Assembly (NCBI GenBank): GCA_964036045.1
Contig: OZ038388.1
Coordinates: 5,611,058-5,675,057 of the forward strand
Direction: 5' to 3'
Length of the DNA: 64,000 bases
Source of the DNA: Eutreptiella sp. 'Long Island Sound 2002'
Lineage: Eukaryota > Euglenozoa > Euglenophyceae > Eutreptiales > Eutreptiaceae
Each line of letters opens with the position of its first letter. Position 1 is the first letter of the stretch. Positions 35,388 to 45,047 of the stretch are shown piece after piece. The notes below the pieces were generated by a model, which saw only the letters and a list, made by a program, of their open reading frames with translations, had not been told where the DNA came from and ran no database searches. The translations under genes and the position numbers were made by a program.

Positions 35388-38300
35388 GGGGGCGTCGGTT
35401 GTGGAGGAAGGGGTGTTCTCCTCCGCATCAACCTCTTTGATGCCCTTCTTCCTTCTTTCGCTGCGAGTAGGCTTCTTGTCCTTGTCCTTGTTCTGGTTGT
35501 TCTGGTTGTTCTCCTTGTTCTTGCTGTCCGACCTGGGGACCCAGTTCCTCTTGATCTCCTGGATCTCCTTGGCCAACTCGGTCCCCTGCGACACCAGCTT
35601 GGAGAGCTCGTCCCTGTCCACCTCCACCTTGGCTTCCCGGATACCCGCGGGCGCACGCTTCTTCGACCCGTGCGCCTTCTTGTAAGCCTCCGTGTCGGCC
35701 TTGTGGACGGGGCATGTTCGGTGGTCATGGTTGAAGCCCCGCTTCCTCCCATAACACACGAAACAGCCCTGAGGGTGAGCTCGTATGAACTCCCCAAAGC
35801 ACAGCGGAGGGTCGCCAATGCGGCGAGGGTCCCTCTTCTCCTGCTTCCTCCAACCCTGCTGCAGGGGCTTCCAGTTTCCCGGTTTGCTCCCCGCGCTCAG
35901 GTTCTTGGCCAGGAAGGCACAAACGGCCACCTCGGCGGGCTCATCGTCGTCGTCATCGTCGACGAGAGTCTCATCGCCACCGGCTCCCGCTGGGTCCATG
36001 GCAGCTTCCCCGCCAGGTCCCTCGCCAACGTAGTTGACGTCGCGGTCGCCGGGCCTCAACCCGCGGGTGTGGTGGAGGTTTCGGTACTCCTTGAGTACTT
36101 CCTCGCCAACCCACTCCAGGATCTCGTCGCAGCTCATCCGCGCCGGGATGGCCTGCAGACGGATGGTCTGGCCGCTCAACTTACACTCGTCAAGGCGCCA
36201 CATCGCGGTCTTCTCGCGATCGCCCGAGACGGTGACGAGGAGAGCGTTCCGCAGGGAGTGCCGTTTTACATCCCAGGCCACGTTCTTCTTCGCCCAAGCC
36301 ACCACGTTCGTATGATACTCTTTGGGGAGCATCATCTTGACCGTGTGGTTGGACTTGGCCCTCTTGGATTCCTCCTTGGTGACCCTCTTGATCCATGCTT
36401 CCGGCAGCATGGAGAGCAGGCGAGCCTGCTCGTCACCCTCGTTCCAATCCTCCACGTTGCGGCCGTGGAGGGTGTATTTCCCTCGGAAGTCCCGCCAATC
36501 CCGCAGGCGGATCTCCCGTCCATCATGCTCAAGCCTGATGGACTTCCACCGCTTGGCAGCCACCTGCGGAGCGTCCACCCGCTCCTGCTCGTTGAGCCAC
36601 TTCTTTGCTTCCTTGAGGGTCTTGATTTTCCCCTCCTTGGTCGCCATGAAGTACAGCTCTCCGAGCCCTTCCGGCAGGCGGTACCTGAACCGTCTGAAGA
36701 CATATCTCTCCGCATCCGCGTGAGGCATGTCTTCAGTGACGGTCAGCCCCCAATCGTCCAGCTTCTCCAAGAAGCGGTCGAGGTTGAGGGGGTTGCCGTC
36801 GTACATGGGGGGCTTGATGTCCTTCAAGTCTTCCCACACGGCGGCGTCCGCGGCCTTAGAGACCATGAACGCCGGCCGCGAGGTCGACCGAGGTTCCCAT
36901 CGGCCTCGCCCACGGACTCCCACGGCCGCCACGTCCATCTCCTCCATGGAATCCCTGTGGCTACGCCGCGGTTCCTCCATGTACCCTAACCTGGTCCGTA
37001 CTGCGTCCATGTACGCATCCTCATCACGGCGCTGGCGGCTGCGTTCAGCAGCCTCCCGTCGTACACCACGCGGCGGGCTGATGTCGAACTCCTCCAGGTC
37101 CAGGTCCAGGTCCTCACCTTCGCCGACATCCCATTCCACGTCTCCTCTGGGGACCTCATCCCTGAGTCCACCGTAACGTCCACCAGCCATTGGGATTGGC
37201 TCCAGGGCTGGTGCGGGGCGCTGGGGGCGTACCGGTGTCCGCGGTGGAGCACGGCGGTTGCGGTACTCCGCGCTGAGCCACTCATCACGCCAATCCTCAC
37301 TGCCACTGCCGGGCGGCACGCGCTCGTGGCGGCGGCCCGCGCTGTGGTGAGAGGGGGCGGTGAGAGAGGGGGCACTGGCTCTGGGGCGACTCCTGGGGGC
37401 TCCGCCGGGGGCGTGGGGTCTGCCTGGACCTGGTCCGGGTCCCCAGCCGTCGTCCGACGAGCCAGACTCCAGGGGTGGGTGGTCGCTGCCGACGCTCCCA
37501 CGGGCTTCCAGCGCGTCCAGCCTCTGCTGCAGGCCGCTGACGACGTTGGTCAGCGACTTGGTCTCGGCCCTGGCTATTTCCAGCTCCTTCTGCGCGCGCG
37601 CGGCGACCCTGGTGATGCGAGCCATCTCGCCCTTGCCCGTGTCTACCTCCAGCTCGAGCAACTGGACTCTCCTGCGGAGGTAGACAATCCACCGCCAGGT
37701 GGTATCCGGGTCGCCGTTCCCTGGTGGGTCGTCGGGGTCCCCAGGGGGTCCTCCAGGAGGGCCTCCGCCGGGTCCGCCCGGTCCAGGGGGTCCTCCCCCG
37801 CCCGGTGGTCCGCCTCCAGGGGGTCCACTTGGTGGGCGTCCTCCAGGGGGTCCTGATGGTCCTCCGCCAGGGGGTCCTGGTGGGTCTCCGCCGGGTCGCC
37901 TCGGTGGGTCCGAGGATGGGCGCTTCTTCGTGATGCCGAAGTCCATGTCGTCATCCTCGTCCATGTCGCCCCACCTGGGCGTCTCGGTCTTGGAAGACTC
38001 CGAGCTCCGGTAGGGAGGAGGGAGATCCTCATCCTCACCTTCCGGTTCCATGGGGACGTCTCCGCCTCCTCCGCCCGTCCAAGCCACCACTTGGCGATGC
38101 CGGCGGCCTCGTTCATCCCCGTCACTGGCGGTGAAGAAGGGGTCACTGTCGTGGGGGTGTCCACCCGCTGGCCTCCGCGGCCTCTCGGGGGTCTTCCCCT
38201 TGCCCTTCCTCCGTCGATGGGCAGTGGGGCCACTGCTCCCGCTGCTGCCCGTGTCCGCCTCATCCAGCGTCATCCTGGAGGAGGCGTCCCCTTCGAAAAG

Positions 38301-39695
38301 CTTGCAACGGGTCTCCACTCGTGATCCTCCCGGGGGAGTCTCGCGGCGGAGTTTGGCCTCTGCCTCCTCCATTGCGGCGGCGGTGGCTGCGGCAGCCCGC
38401 ACTTCGGCTTCCTCCCGAGCACGAGCCGCCTCGGCTTCCCGGGCCTGCTGCAGCCGCGCCTTCTGCGCCTCCAACGCCGCCAGCTCCGCCTCCGTCTTGG
38501 CCTTCTCCTCAGCGACCTTCCGTCGCGCGGCCTCGATGGCGTCCCTCTTGGCGGCGTCCGCCTGGGCCTTAGCCGTCGCTTCGGCGTGGGCCCTTTCCTC
38601 CGCCTCCTTCTTTGCCCTCTCTTGGGCAAGCGCCTCTTCGAGCGCCCTCACCTCGGCCTCCCTGCAGGCAATGGCCTCCTGCGTCAGGCGGGCTTCCTCG
38701 TCGGCTGCCGCCAACTCACCGTTGACCTGGGCAGTCGCTGCCCCATGGGCGGCTACGGCCGTGAGTCCGGCCGCAATGGCCGCCACGGTCCGGGCGTGGA
38801 TGGCCATGCCATGCGCCCACTCCGCAGCCTCCTCCTGGGCGATGCCGACGGCGCCCTCCACGGCAGCGCTGTGCTGCCTGGCCCGTTGCCGGACAACCCG
38901 AAGGTTGCAGGGCACCCCACAGACGCGCTCACAGGCGCGCGCCACGTCCCTGTCGGGAGCGACGCTGCTGCTGGAGCTGGCCTGGTCGGCCGGCATCCTC
39001 CCGCGGTGGGCCGACTCCACGTCGCTGCTGGGGCCTGCTGGGGCCTGCTGGGGCCTCAGGAGCAGCGGACGGGGCTTGGCCTTGGTCTGCCTGGCGACTT
39101 TGATGTAGTCGCCAAGGGTGGTGGAGCCGGGGTGATGACCACCATTGGCCCGTTGGGGACTGGGGGCTGGGGTTCCGCCCTTGGCGCCTTGGGCGGCTTC
39201 GGCGGCCAGGGACTCCTGGTACTCCCGCCACTTCCGCTCCCGCTTCCTGTCCCCGGCGGACCGCCTCTCCTTCCCCGGAGACGCGCTGCTGCTGCCCTGC
39301 AGCCTGCGCTCGCTCCCCGGTTCCGGGAAGCTCTTCTCGATCATGTCCCACATGGAGACATTGATCGAGGCGCCCGACGGGTACACGTTGGGCTCCTCGT
39401 CCTCCTCATTCCCGTCGGGACGCAGGCCTTCGCCGGGCCTGTCCGGCCGGGCCCAGGTCCTCCACCGCCTCTGCTGGAAGCGGAAGGCAAACCCCTCCGC
39501 CCGCAGCCAGTCCTCCACGGCCTGCAGGCGGTCGGGGGCGATGTCCGTGCGGAGCTCGAAGCTCCGGGGCATGCCGCCTTCGCACTGAGGGTGGCTGTGG
39601 CGGTAGTGTTGGTCCCAAACCAACCCACGCAGCAGGCGTGCCGCATGGGGGTGGGGCCGCGGCCACGTCCTGCCCGCTTCTTGCCAGTTTACCAT
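35385..39695 (-). CDS. gag: Element 1 gag, unusually long (1,436 aa)
   Basis: It starts at an ATG (39,693-39,695) in a GCC-ATG-G context. Regions in order: an N-terminal 100 residues with a WRTWARPDRPGEG stretch; an Ala/Glu/Arg-rich predicted coiled coil at ~330-450; a collagen-like Pro/Gly repeat at ~597-665; a second leucine-heptad coiled coil at ~667-732; an Arg/Pro-rich region; the probable capsid core at ~940-1130 (MYDGNPLNLDRFLEKLDDW, then LPEGLGELYFMA and WKSIRL motifs); an acidic D/E run; and a zinc-knuckle-like motif at ~1305-1327 with spacing C-x2-C-x8-H-x4-C, wider than the usual x4. A Lys-rich tail follows. Typical Ty3/gypsy Gag is a few hundred residues, so the N-terminal ~900 residues are extra. 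Large plus-strand ORFs opposite it are shadows of its high GC. Confidence 0.88.
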   Translation of the reverse strand: MVNWQEAGRTWPRPHPHAARLLRGLVWDQHYRHSHPQCEGGMPRSFELRTDIAPDRLQAVEDWLRAEGFAFRFQQRRWRTWARPDRPGEGLRPDGNEEDEEPNVYPSGASINVSMWDMIEKSFPEPGSERRLQGSSSASPGKERRSAGDRKRERKWREYQESLAAEAAQGAKGGTPAPSPQRANGGHHPGSTTLGDYIKVARQTKAKPRPLLLRPQQAPAGPSSDVESAHRGRMPADQASSSSSVAPDRDVARACERVCGVPCNLRVVRQRARQHSAAVEGAVGIAQEEAAEWAHGMAIHARTVAAIAAGLTAVAAHGAATAQVNGELAAADEEARLTQEAIACREAEVRALEEALAQERAKKEAEERAHAEATAKAQADAAKRDAIEAARRKVAEEKAKTEAELAALEAQKARLQQAREAEAARAREEAEVRAAAATAAAMEEAEAKLRRETPPGGSRVETRCKLFEGDASSRMTLDEADTGSSGSSGPTAHRRRKGKGKTPERPRRPAGGHPHDSDPFFTASDGDERGRRHRQVVAWTGGGGGDVPMEPEGEDEDLPPPYRSSESSKTETPRWGDMDEDDDMDFGITKKRPSSDPPRRPGGDPPGPPGGGPSGPPGGRPPSGPPGGGPPGGGGPPGPGGPGGGPPGGPPGDPDDPPGNGDPDTTWRWIVYLRRRVQLLELEVDTGKGEMARITRVAARAQKELEIARAETKSLTNVVSGLQQRLDALEARGSVGSDHPPLESGSSDDGWGPGPGPGRPHAPGGAPRSRPRASAPSLTAPSHHSAGRRHERVPPGSGSEDWRDEWLSAEYRNRRAPPRTPVRPQRPAPALEPIPMAGGRYGGLRDEVPRGDVEWDVGEGEDLDLDLEEFDISPPRGVRREAAERSRQRRDEDAYMDAVRTRLGYMEEPRRSHRDSMEEMDVAAVGVRGRGRWEPRSTSRPAFMVSKAADAAVWEDLKDIKPPMYDGNPLNLDRFLEKLDDWGLTVTEDMPHADAERYVFRRFRYRLPEGLGELYFMATKEGKIKTLKEAKKWLNEQERVDAPQVAAKRWKSIRLEHDGREIRLRDWRDFRGKYTLHGRNVEDWNEGDEQARLLSMLPEAWIKRVTKEESKRAKSNHTVKMMLPKEYHTNVVAWAKKNVAWDVKRHSLRNALLVTVSGDREKTAMWRLDECKLSGQTIRLQAIPARMSCDEILEWVGEEVLKEYRNLHHTRGLRPGDRDVNYVGEGPGGEAAMDPAGAGGDETLVDDDDDDEPAEVAVCAFLAKNLSAGSKPGNWKPLQQGWRKQEKRDPRRIGDPPLCFGEFIRAHPQGCFVCYGRKRGFNHDHRTCPVHKADTEAYKKAHGSKKRAPAGIREAKVEVDRDELSKLVSQGTELAKEIQEIKRNWVPRSDSKNKENNQNNQNKDKDKKPTRSERRKKGIKEVDAEENTPSSTTDAP

Positions 39696-40100
39696 GGCAG
39701 CGGGGGGCGTACTTGGTCTTGAGGTCCTTGGCGTGCACTCGTTCTACTCAACGAACTTGTGGTGGTTGTTGAGGCGGGTGCTGCAGCACTGGACTGGGCG
39801 TGCGGCTGGTGCTGGTCAGCCGGTGGTTGTGGAAGTGGTTGACGCGGCCTTGCTGGTCGGCCGATGGGTCTGGTCTGTCCACTTCCTTCACGGTTGCGGC
39901 GCGGTCAGGGCGATGCTCTGGACGGCGCTGCTGGCTCCGTGACGAACTCGGCGCTGTCGCTGGGTGGCGCTGCGAGCTGCTGCGCTGCGCTGCGAGCCGC
40001 TGCGCTGCGCTGCGAGCTGCGAGCTGCGCCGCGTTGCTCGGGGTTGGTGGCCCCGAGTGGCACGCGAGGGTTGGGTAACCCCGCGGCGGTGAAACGCTTT
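39696..40100 (-). promoter_or_regulatory. Element 1 leader between 5' LTR and gag (primer-binding region)
   Basis: About 405 bp, very GC-rich, with imperfect CTGCG repeats (39,968-40,030). A primer-binding site should directly follow the 5' LTR end. On the minus strand the first bases are AAAGCGTTTCACC, with no TGG start within ten bases, so a standard tRNA 3'-end primer is not evident. Self-priming, an unusual tRNA-fragment primer or a mutated site are possible. Confidence 0.55.
39968..40030. repeat. CTGCG-type simple repeat in the leader
   Basis: Iterated ctgcg and gagctg pentamer/hexamer motifs make a short GC-rich minisatellite in the untranslated leader of element 1. It may only reflect slippage. 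Confidence 0.7.
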
Positions 40101-42946
40101 TGACGCGTTCCCGTGGGGGGCCGGCCACGGGACGCTGCGGTGGACACGCGCAAGTGAGCAGGCAGGCAAAGCACTACGCTCACAGGGGCATCAATGCGCT
40201 CATGTCATGTGACAAAGCGTTTCAGGATCCTTGCCACTCTGCAACAAGGGAACGAAAGTATGTACAGCAACACATCAGGATATGTATACATGGGGTTAAG
40301 ACTGGACCGAGGTAAGGGCATTACAGGACAATAGACACTCTATCCCAACTCGTATCCCAATCCCAGGTCCGACCCTCCCAGTGGCTGGTGGGGGCGGGGG
40401 CTCAAACACAACCCATGCCCTGCTCAGTCCGGACCCTGAAACCCTGCCAATAGGGGAGGTGTCCCGCCCAGCCACAGGCGAGTTCCTGGGAACCAAGGAG
40501 CTCCAAGGCCAACAGACAGTGGCTCCCTATGCTCCCTTAACGGCAGGTTCCAACTCCTCTCTGAGCCAGAGATATGGCCCCGCCATTATCCCTCAGGAGT
40601 TGGTAGCTGAAAATGGGCTGTTTCAGCCCAAACTGATATTGGCATGAAAAACTCCAAAATTGACCCCTCGTCCGGACCCGCCAGAGGTAGGGACGAGGCA
40701 ACTGACCCTATGTCCTTCGCATACGAACTCCCTGGAGCCCTCACCCAACCTGGTTCCCTCTGAGGTCCCGGCATCAGGGCACCACGGCTCCTCACGTGGG
40801 GTCATGATTGCCAAAATGGCAAAATCGGCCGTCTCGGGCGACCGTCCAGGGTAGGAAATCTTGGCGATATTGACGCGCGAAGCCTTGATTCACAATCCTT
40901 GATATCCCCTTTGGTCCCATGCCCTGGGTTATCGCTTGCTGTCACGCCGGCTGCTTACTGTTCACCGAGGGGATGACCACACGGACGGGGCAGAAAGCAA
41001 CATGCGGTGCAAAGGTGGGGATCGTGGATCGCACCAAAAGTTGAATAACTCCGGATGAGCCAGAGGAGCAAATACGAAACTCAAGGGCGTTCAACCCTTG
41101 GTCATATGCTACAAAATGCGCCCTTCCTTCCTGGCTAGATCCGGTGCCCCATGGAGATATGGTACTTCCAATATGGCATACAATGGCAAAAACAGCGAAA
41201 TTTGGCCAAAACGGCCCGCACTCATGATTCCATATCTCCATGGCCACGGCGAGGATTCTTTCAACCAAAGATGCGATAGACACATGGGACTTAGGTCCCA
41301 ATATATGCCACTTGCCATCCCTCATGGTCGCCTCTAGCTATTTTTCCCATTGGAGGGAAAGTGACACACGTATGGGGCAGAATGGCAACATACCCCAAAT
41401 TGGGTGACTCGCAAATCTCCCATCAAGAGGAGAGGCCACATGGGGAAACACCCCATTCGATGTGGGCTTATGTGCCCTCTCCGAATTGCCCTTACCCTTG
41501 GTCAAGTGGCGCACGCAACCTCGGGGGTGAAATCAGGGGGAGAAGGAGTTTGTGGCCATTTTGGGCAAAACGGCCAAAATTCACCCAAAAAGTGGTCCCT
41601 CCAAATATCGTATCTCCGTATCGCAAGAGAAAGGAGCCTCGGGCTTTTGCATGGATGCAAACCGAAGCTTTGCTTCCCTTTTGCAACAAGGGTTGAGGTT
41701 CAAAGCACAACGAAAGCATTTTTAACACCTCAATCCTTGAAGCACACTATTTGTGGGAAAAAGTGCATATATCGGCGATATTGGCATGAACATATCCTTG
41801 GGACCTTGAGGAGCAAAAATATGAGTAAACACTTTTGGAGTAGGCCCATAGTAGGTGCTTTCAAACATGCACACTATGGTTAGATTGTCTCCGCCCACTC
41901 GTGTCATTAGTGCTTGCATATGAGCGCGTGTGCAAAGAGGCAATGTGGCACGCGTGCTCACAAGGCGAAGTAATATAAAATAGAAGACAAGGTTGTAAAA
42001 ATCAACCATGCCATCCACGATGTCCTTCGTGGTCTCTACTTTACATATTGCCTTGGTTCGAGGCTCAACTCCCCATAGGCTTCGAATACGAGCCTCGGGG
42101 GTTTGGCCATTTTGGCCTAATTTTCGACCAAAACTTGCCCTCTTTTGAAAATAGCGTTTTGGTACGCATTGAATTGCGTGGAGCCATCGTTGAGTTGGCT
42201 CGAAAAACGAAAATGGCCTCGGGCTCTTGGTCTTGTGAGCCTCGTGTTCGGTCATTAACGTTCATGCTCACAAGGCCACAAAGTTAGCGTTTGCGCACGC
42301 AAACGACTTGGGTTTGCGAGACCCATAGGCTGCCTAAAACACCGCCATTGCCCGCTTCCCTAAGCAAGACGATATGCCCGCGTGAAAGGGGCATGGATGA
42401 AAGACATAGGGGGGAGACGTAGGGTTCCGTGCGAACTCTTGGTCCTTGAGAAGCATGAGTTCGCACGATCAACGGAAAGCCTTGCGCGCTGATTTTCTCG
42501 AAAACGCAACGGCGAAAAATTCTGGTGAACACACCAGATGAAAGTACATTAAATACCCTCTAGATTCAGCCCTTAAGTTCTCTTAGAACCTCACAGGTAG
42601 TCGAGAAAAGTCAATCACAAAACTCGCCACGGAGAAGCGACGAAGGCGCGCGAACAGGCGACATCAGGCGGCGATCTCACGACAATTAGAAATCGCGGTA
42701 AAAATCGGGTATTTCACCGATTTCTGACCGAAAATCGATCAAGACAATAAAATCACGGTAATTCTACATCGATTTATTGGTTAGAAATCGGATTCCAGAT
42801 TTTACGGGTTAGAGAACAGGGATAGCCGGTGTCAACGGCTTCCGCACGGGTGTGACGGCTCGCAGGCCTCTGGGCCATGGGCCGTAACGGGTGTGACGGC
42901 TCACAGGCCTCCGGGCCATGGGCCATAGGTTCTGGGTACCGCTTCA
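40101..42946 (-). repeat. Element 1 LTR, right copy (5' LTR in element orientation)
   Basis: It is nearly identical to 26,064-28,910 over its whole length, with about 20 differences and one 1-bp indel by eye. Several differences are C/T or G/A changes at CpG, for example gatcgacgg against gatcaacgg and cacgtgtg against cacgcgtg. As the 5' LTR it should hold the promoter for the minus-strand transcript. I could not pick out a convincing TATA box. Confidence 0.95.
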
Positions 42947-42950
42947 GTAT
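42947..42950. repeat. Target-site duplication GTAT, right copy
   Basis: These four bases directly follow the LTR end and match 26,060-26,063. Removing element 1 and one copy restores a continuous gag frame in element 2. Confidence 0.85.
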
Positions 42951-43659
42951 GGGCCCACCTACCACTGCGCTCCATGAGGCAACTACTGCCAGTGAGCCGG
43001 TGGCTTCCAGCTCTGCGCCGCGATGGTATGCGGCTGACTATCCCCATCCACTCCACGCCACTGGAACCTATATGGATGTTCCTGGGTATGCTCCTGGGTA
43101 TGCACCTGGGTATGCACCCTTGAGTGGGTTGAGGAGAGGACCAGAGTCTCTTGGAGGCAGGAGTAGAGGATCGGGAAGATCCTCCAACAGGTCCCTGACG
43201 CGGTCGGAGATCAACGAGGTGCTCCGAGGAGCCACTTCAAAAATCGTGGGCGACCTCACGCAAGAGATCAGGGAGAAACTGGAGCCCCTGATGATCCCGT
43301 CCCATGCGTCACCTACGACGGTGGGAATGTCACCCCACCGAGTACAGGCTAACCACCTGGCGGCAGGGTTGACAAATACCCTGGGGAGCCTGAGGAGCCG
43401 ACCGATGCCGACTCCTGCAGCAGTACCGAGAAGTCCATTCGTCCCGAGAACGGCCCAGCCGCCCTACAGCCACGTGACGAACTCGACGAGGGCCGAGCTG
43501 GACCAGCTGGGGCTGACAGCCTTAAGGGCTATGGTGGACGTAGAGCCTTATGGCTCTAGTGATCTTGGCGGAGACCCCTCCGATGACGAGCCGCCGTCGA
43601 TGGATTCTTCTTCGCCCTCAGATGACGAGGACCCTGAGGACCCCGAGGACCCCAAGGGT

Positions 43660-43686
43660 AAGAAGAAGAAGAAGAAGAAGAAGAAG
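43660..43686 (+). repeat. AAG trinucleotide repeat coding poly-lysine
   Basis: Nine consecutive AAG triplets lie in the gag frame after an acidic run and before TRRPEGRR. The basic patch could act in RNA binding or nuclear localisation. Trinucleotide slippage is the likely origin. Confidence 0.8.
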
Positions 43687-45003
43687 ACCCGACGCCCTGA
43701 AGGCCGCCGAGCTCAGGAGGCGAAGGCTATTGCCACCTCCAAGATAGTGGTCAACCTGCCTGAGTTCACAGGCAAGGACCTCAGCGAGTTCGCTGAGAAC
43801 TTTGGCCGGTTCCTACGACTGACCGGCCAAACCCACGCGAGTGGGCGAGTGAAGTGCGATCTGCTCCTGCAGTGCTGCAAGACCAAGTACCTGGAGAAGC
43901 AGGTCAGGCAGATCTTGACTAACTCCGCCACCTTTGCCGATGTGTTGGTTGCCCTGGAGAGGCAGTACCCGACCTACGAGACCGACCTCTCCATCAGGGC
44001 CGAGATCCAGAACCTGCCCGTGCTGCCCAACAACCCCAAACCTGGCACGGTCTCCGAGCTGTTGGCTGACCTGGATCACTGGGCTGGACGACTGACGCCC
44101 GGTTCCTACAGCAGCGACGACCTGCTGTTCTGGTTGTGCGCCAAGCTCCCCGGAGAGCTATGGGACGAGTGCCGTTTGACGCCTGAGCGCAAGGCTAGAT
44201 CCCTCCGCTACGAGGATCTATGCGTGCTGCTCCTGGAGATGGCGCTGGAGAAGGAGAGCGACCAGCACTTGAACAACTACCGTCCTGGTGGTGGAGGTTC
44301 TGGAGGCAAAGGGTACCAAGGGTCCCGACCTGGGCAGGGGACTACCCCCAAACACGCCCACGCCCGTACCATGGAGAACGTGAAGGAGCTATTCTGGTGT
44401 GATGCCAGAGATGAGCAGGGCCACCTGCAGCACGCCTCTGACTGCGAGCAGCGAGACTGCTTCGTCGTCCAGGGGAAGCAGCAGGAGAAGAACACCGGCG
44501 CCAAAGCGAAGCTGCCGGATCATTACCGCTGCACCATCACGTGTGCATTCTGCGGTAAGCGGAAGCACTACGAGGATGAGTGCTACCATAAGCAACGCCT
44601 ATCGGCGAAGCTTAAGGGGGAAGATCCTGGCAAAGGCTCAGGCAAAGGTGGAGGCAAGGCCAAAGGCAACGACTCCGGCAAGGGCAAGTCGAAAGGACGT
44701 GGTCAAGGTGGTCAAGACAAGGGTCAAGGTGGACGAGGAGGAGGCGCTAACCGCCAGCCCGACAACAAGAACAAGGACAAGAACGGAGTCAACCCCAACC
44801 CTAATCCAGGGGGGAACTCCGAGCCCTCTGGAGGGCAGTCTGGTCCTACCACACGCTCACAGGCGCAGGCCCAGCAAGAACAAGGAGCCAAGCGTGAGCA
44901 TGAAGGTGGTGATGACGGCAACGCTAAGAAGAGGAGCCGTTTCATGAGGATGGCCCGCAAATTGCGGAACAAAGGATTCGAGGTGACCTGTCCCGCGGAG
45001 TTC

Positions 45004-45047
45004 TGACGGGGACGCTCTGGTGGCACCCAAGACCTGGTGTTTTGGGT
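45004..45047 (+). promoter_or_regulatory. Gag stop TGA CGG in frame with pol: candidate readthrough site with downstream hairpin
   Basis: Gag ends TTC-TGA-CGG, and the frame continues open into the protease with no ATG nearby. TGA followed by CGG is the known leaky context of several plant RNA viruses (tobravirus-like readthrough). A 6-bp stem, ACCCAA (45,025-45,030) with TTGGGT (45,042-45,047), lies 18 nt downstream and could assist. Confidence 0.65.

Larger units (their letters stand above)
26064..42946 (-). mobile_element. Element 1: complete nested Ty3/gypsy chromovirus-type LTR retrotransposon (16.9 kb)
   Basis: All structural hallmarks are visible: two nearly identical ~2.85-kb direct repeats with TG...CA ends, a GTAT target-site duplication, a polypurine tract at the inner edge of the 3' LTR (28,911-28,921), a 1.4-kb GC-rich leader, and one long gag-pol frame on the minus strand. 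Pol has protease, an extra domain, RT, RNase H, integrase and chromodomain, in Ty3/gypsy order (integrase after RNase H). The LTR copies differ at only about 20 positions by eye, so the insertion is young. It sits inside the gag gene of element 2. An in-frame TAG in RNase H probably disables this copy. Confidence 0.95.
42947..45006 (+). pseudogene. gag: Element 2 gag, main 3' part (interrupted by element 1)
   Basis: About 685 codons remain. In order: a Thr/Ser-rich segment, a short PGYA-type repeat (three 12-bp copies near 43,081-43,120), an Arg/Ser-rich stretch, an acidic Ser/Asp/Glu run, nine or so consecutive Lys codons (AAG repeat, 43,660-43,686), then the capsid-like core beginning LPEFTGKDLSEFAENFGRF. 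A canonical CCHC zinc knuckle with spacing C-x2-C-x4-H-x4-C (CAFCGKRKHYEDEC) follows at about 44,549-44,590. The tail is Gly/Lys/Asn-rich and basic. The ATG at 42,949 arises at the insertion junction and may permit translation of the fragment. The reading frame ends in TGA at 45,004, directly in frame with pol. It is labelled broken because element 1 separates it from its N-terminus. Confidence 0.85.

Noticed and set aside
35367-36989. 540-codon plus-strand ORF opposite gag of element 1 (also 352, 378 and 408 codons opposite gag and pol)
   Set aside because: Antisense frames in high-GC coding DNA; composition is not protein-like and the minus-strand gag-pol frame has clear motifs.
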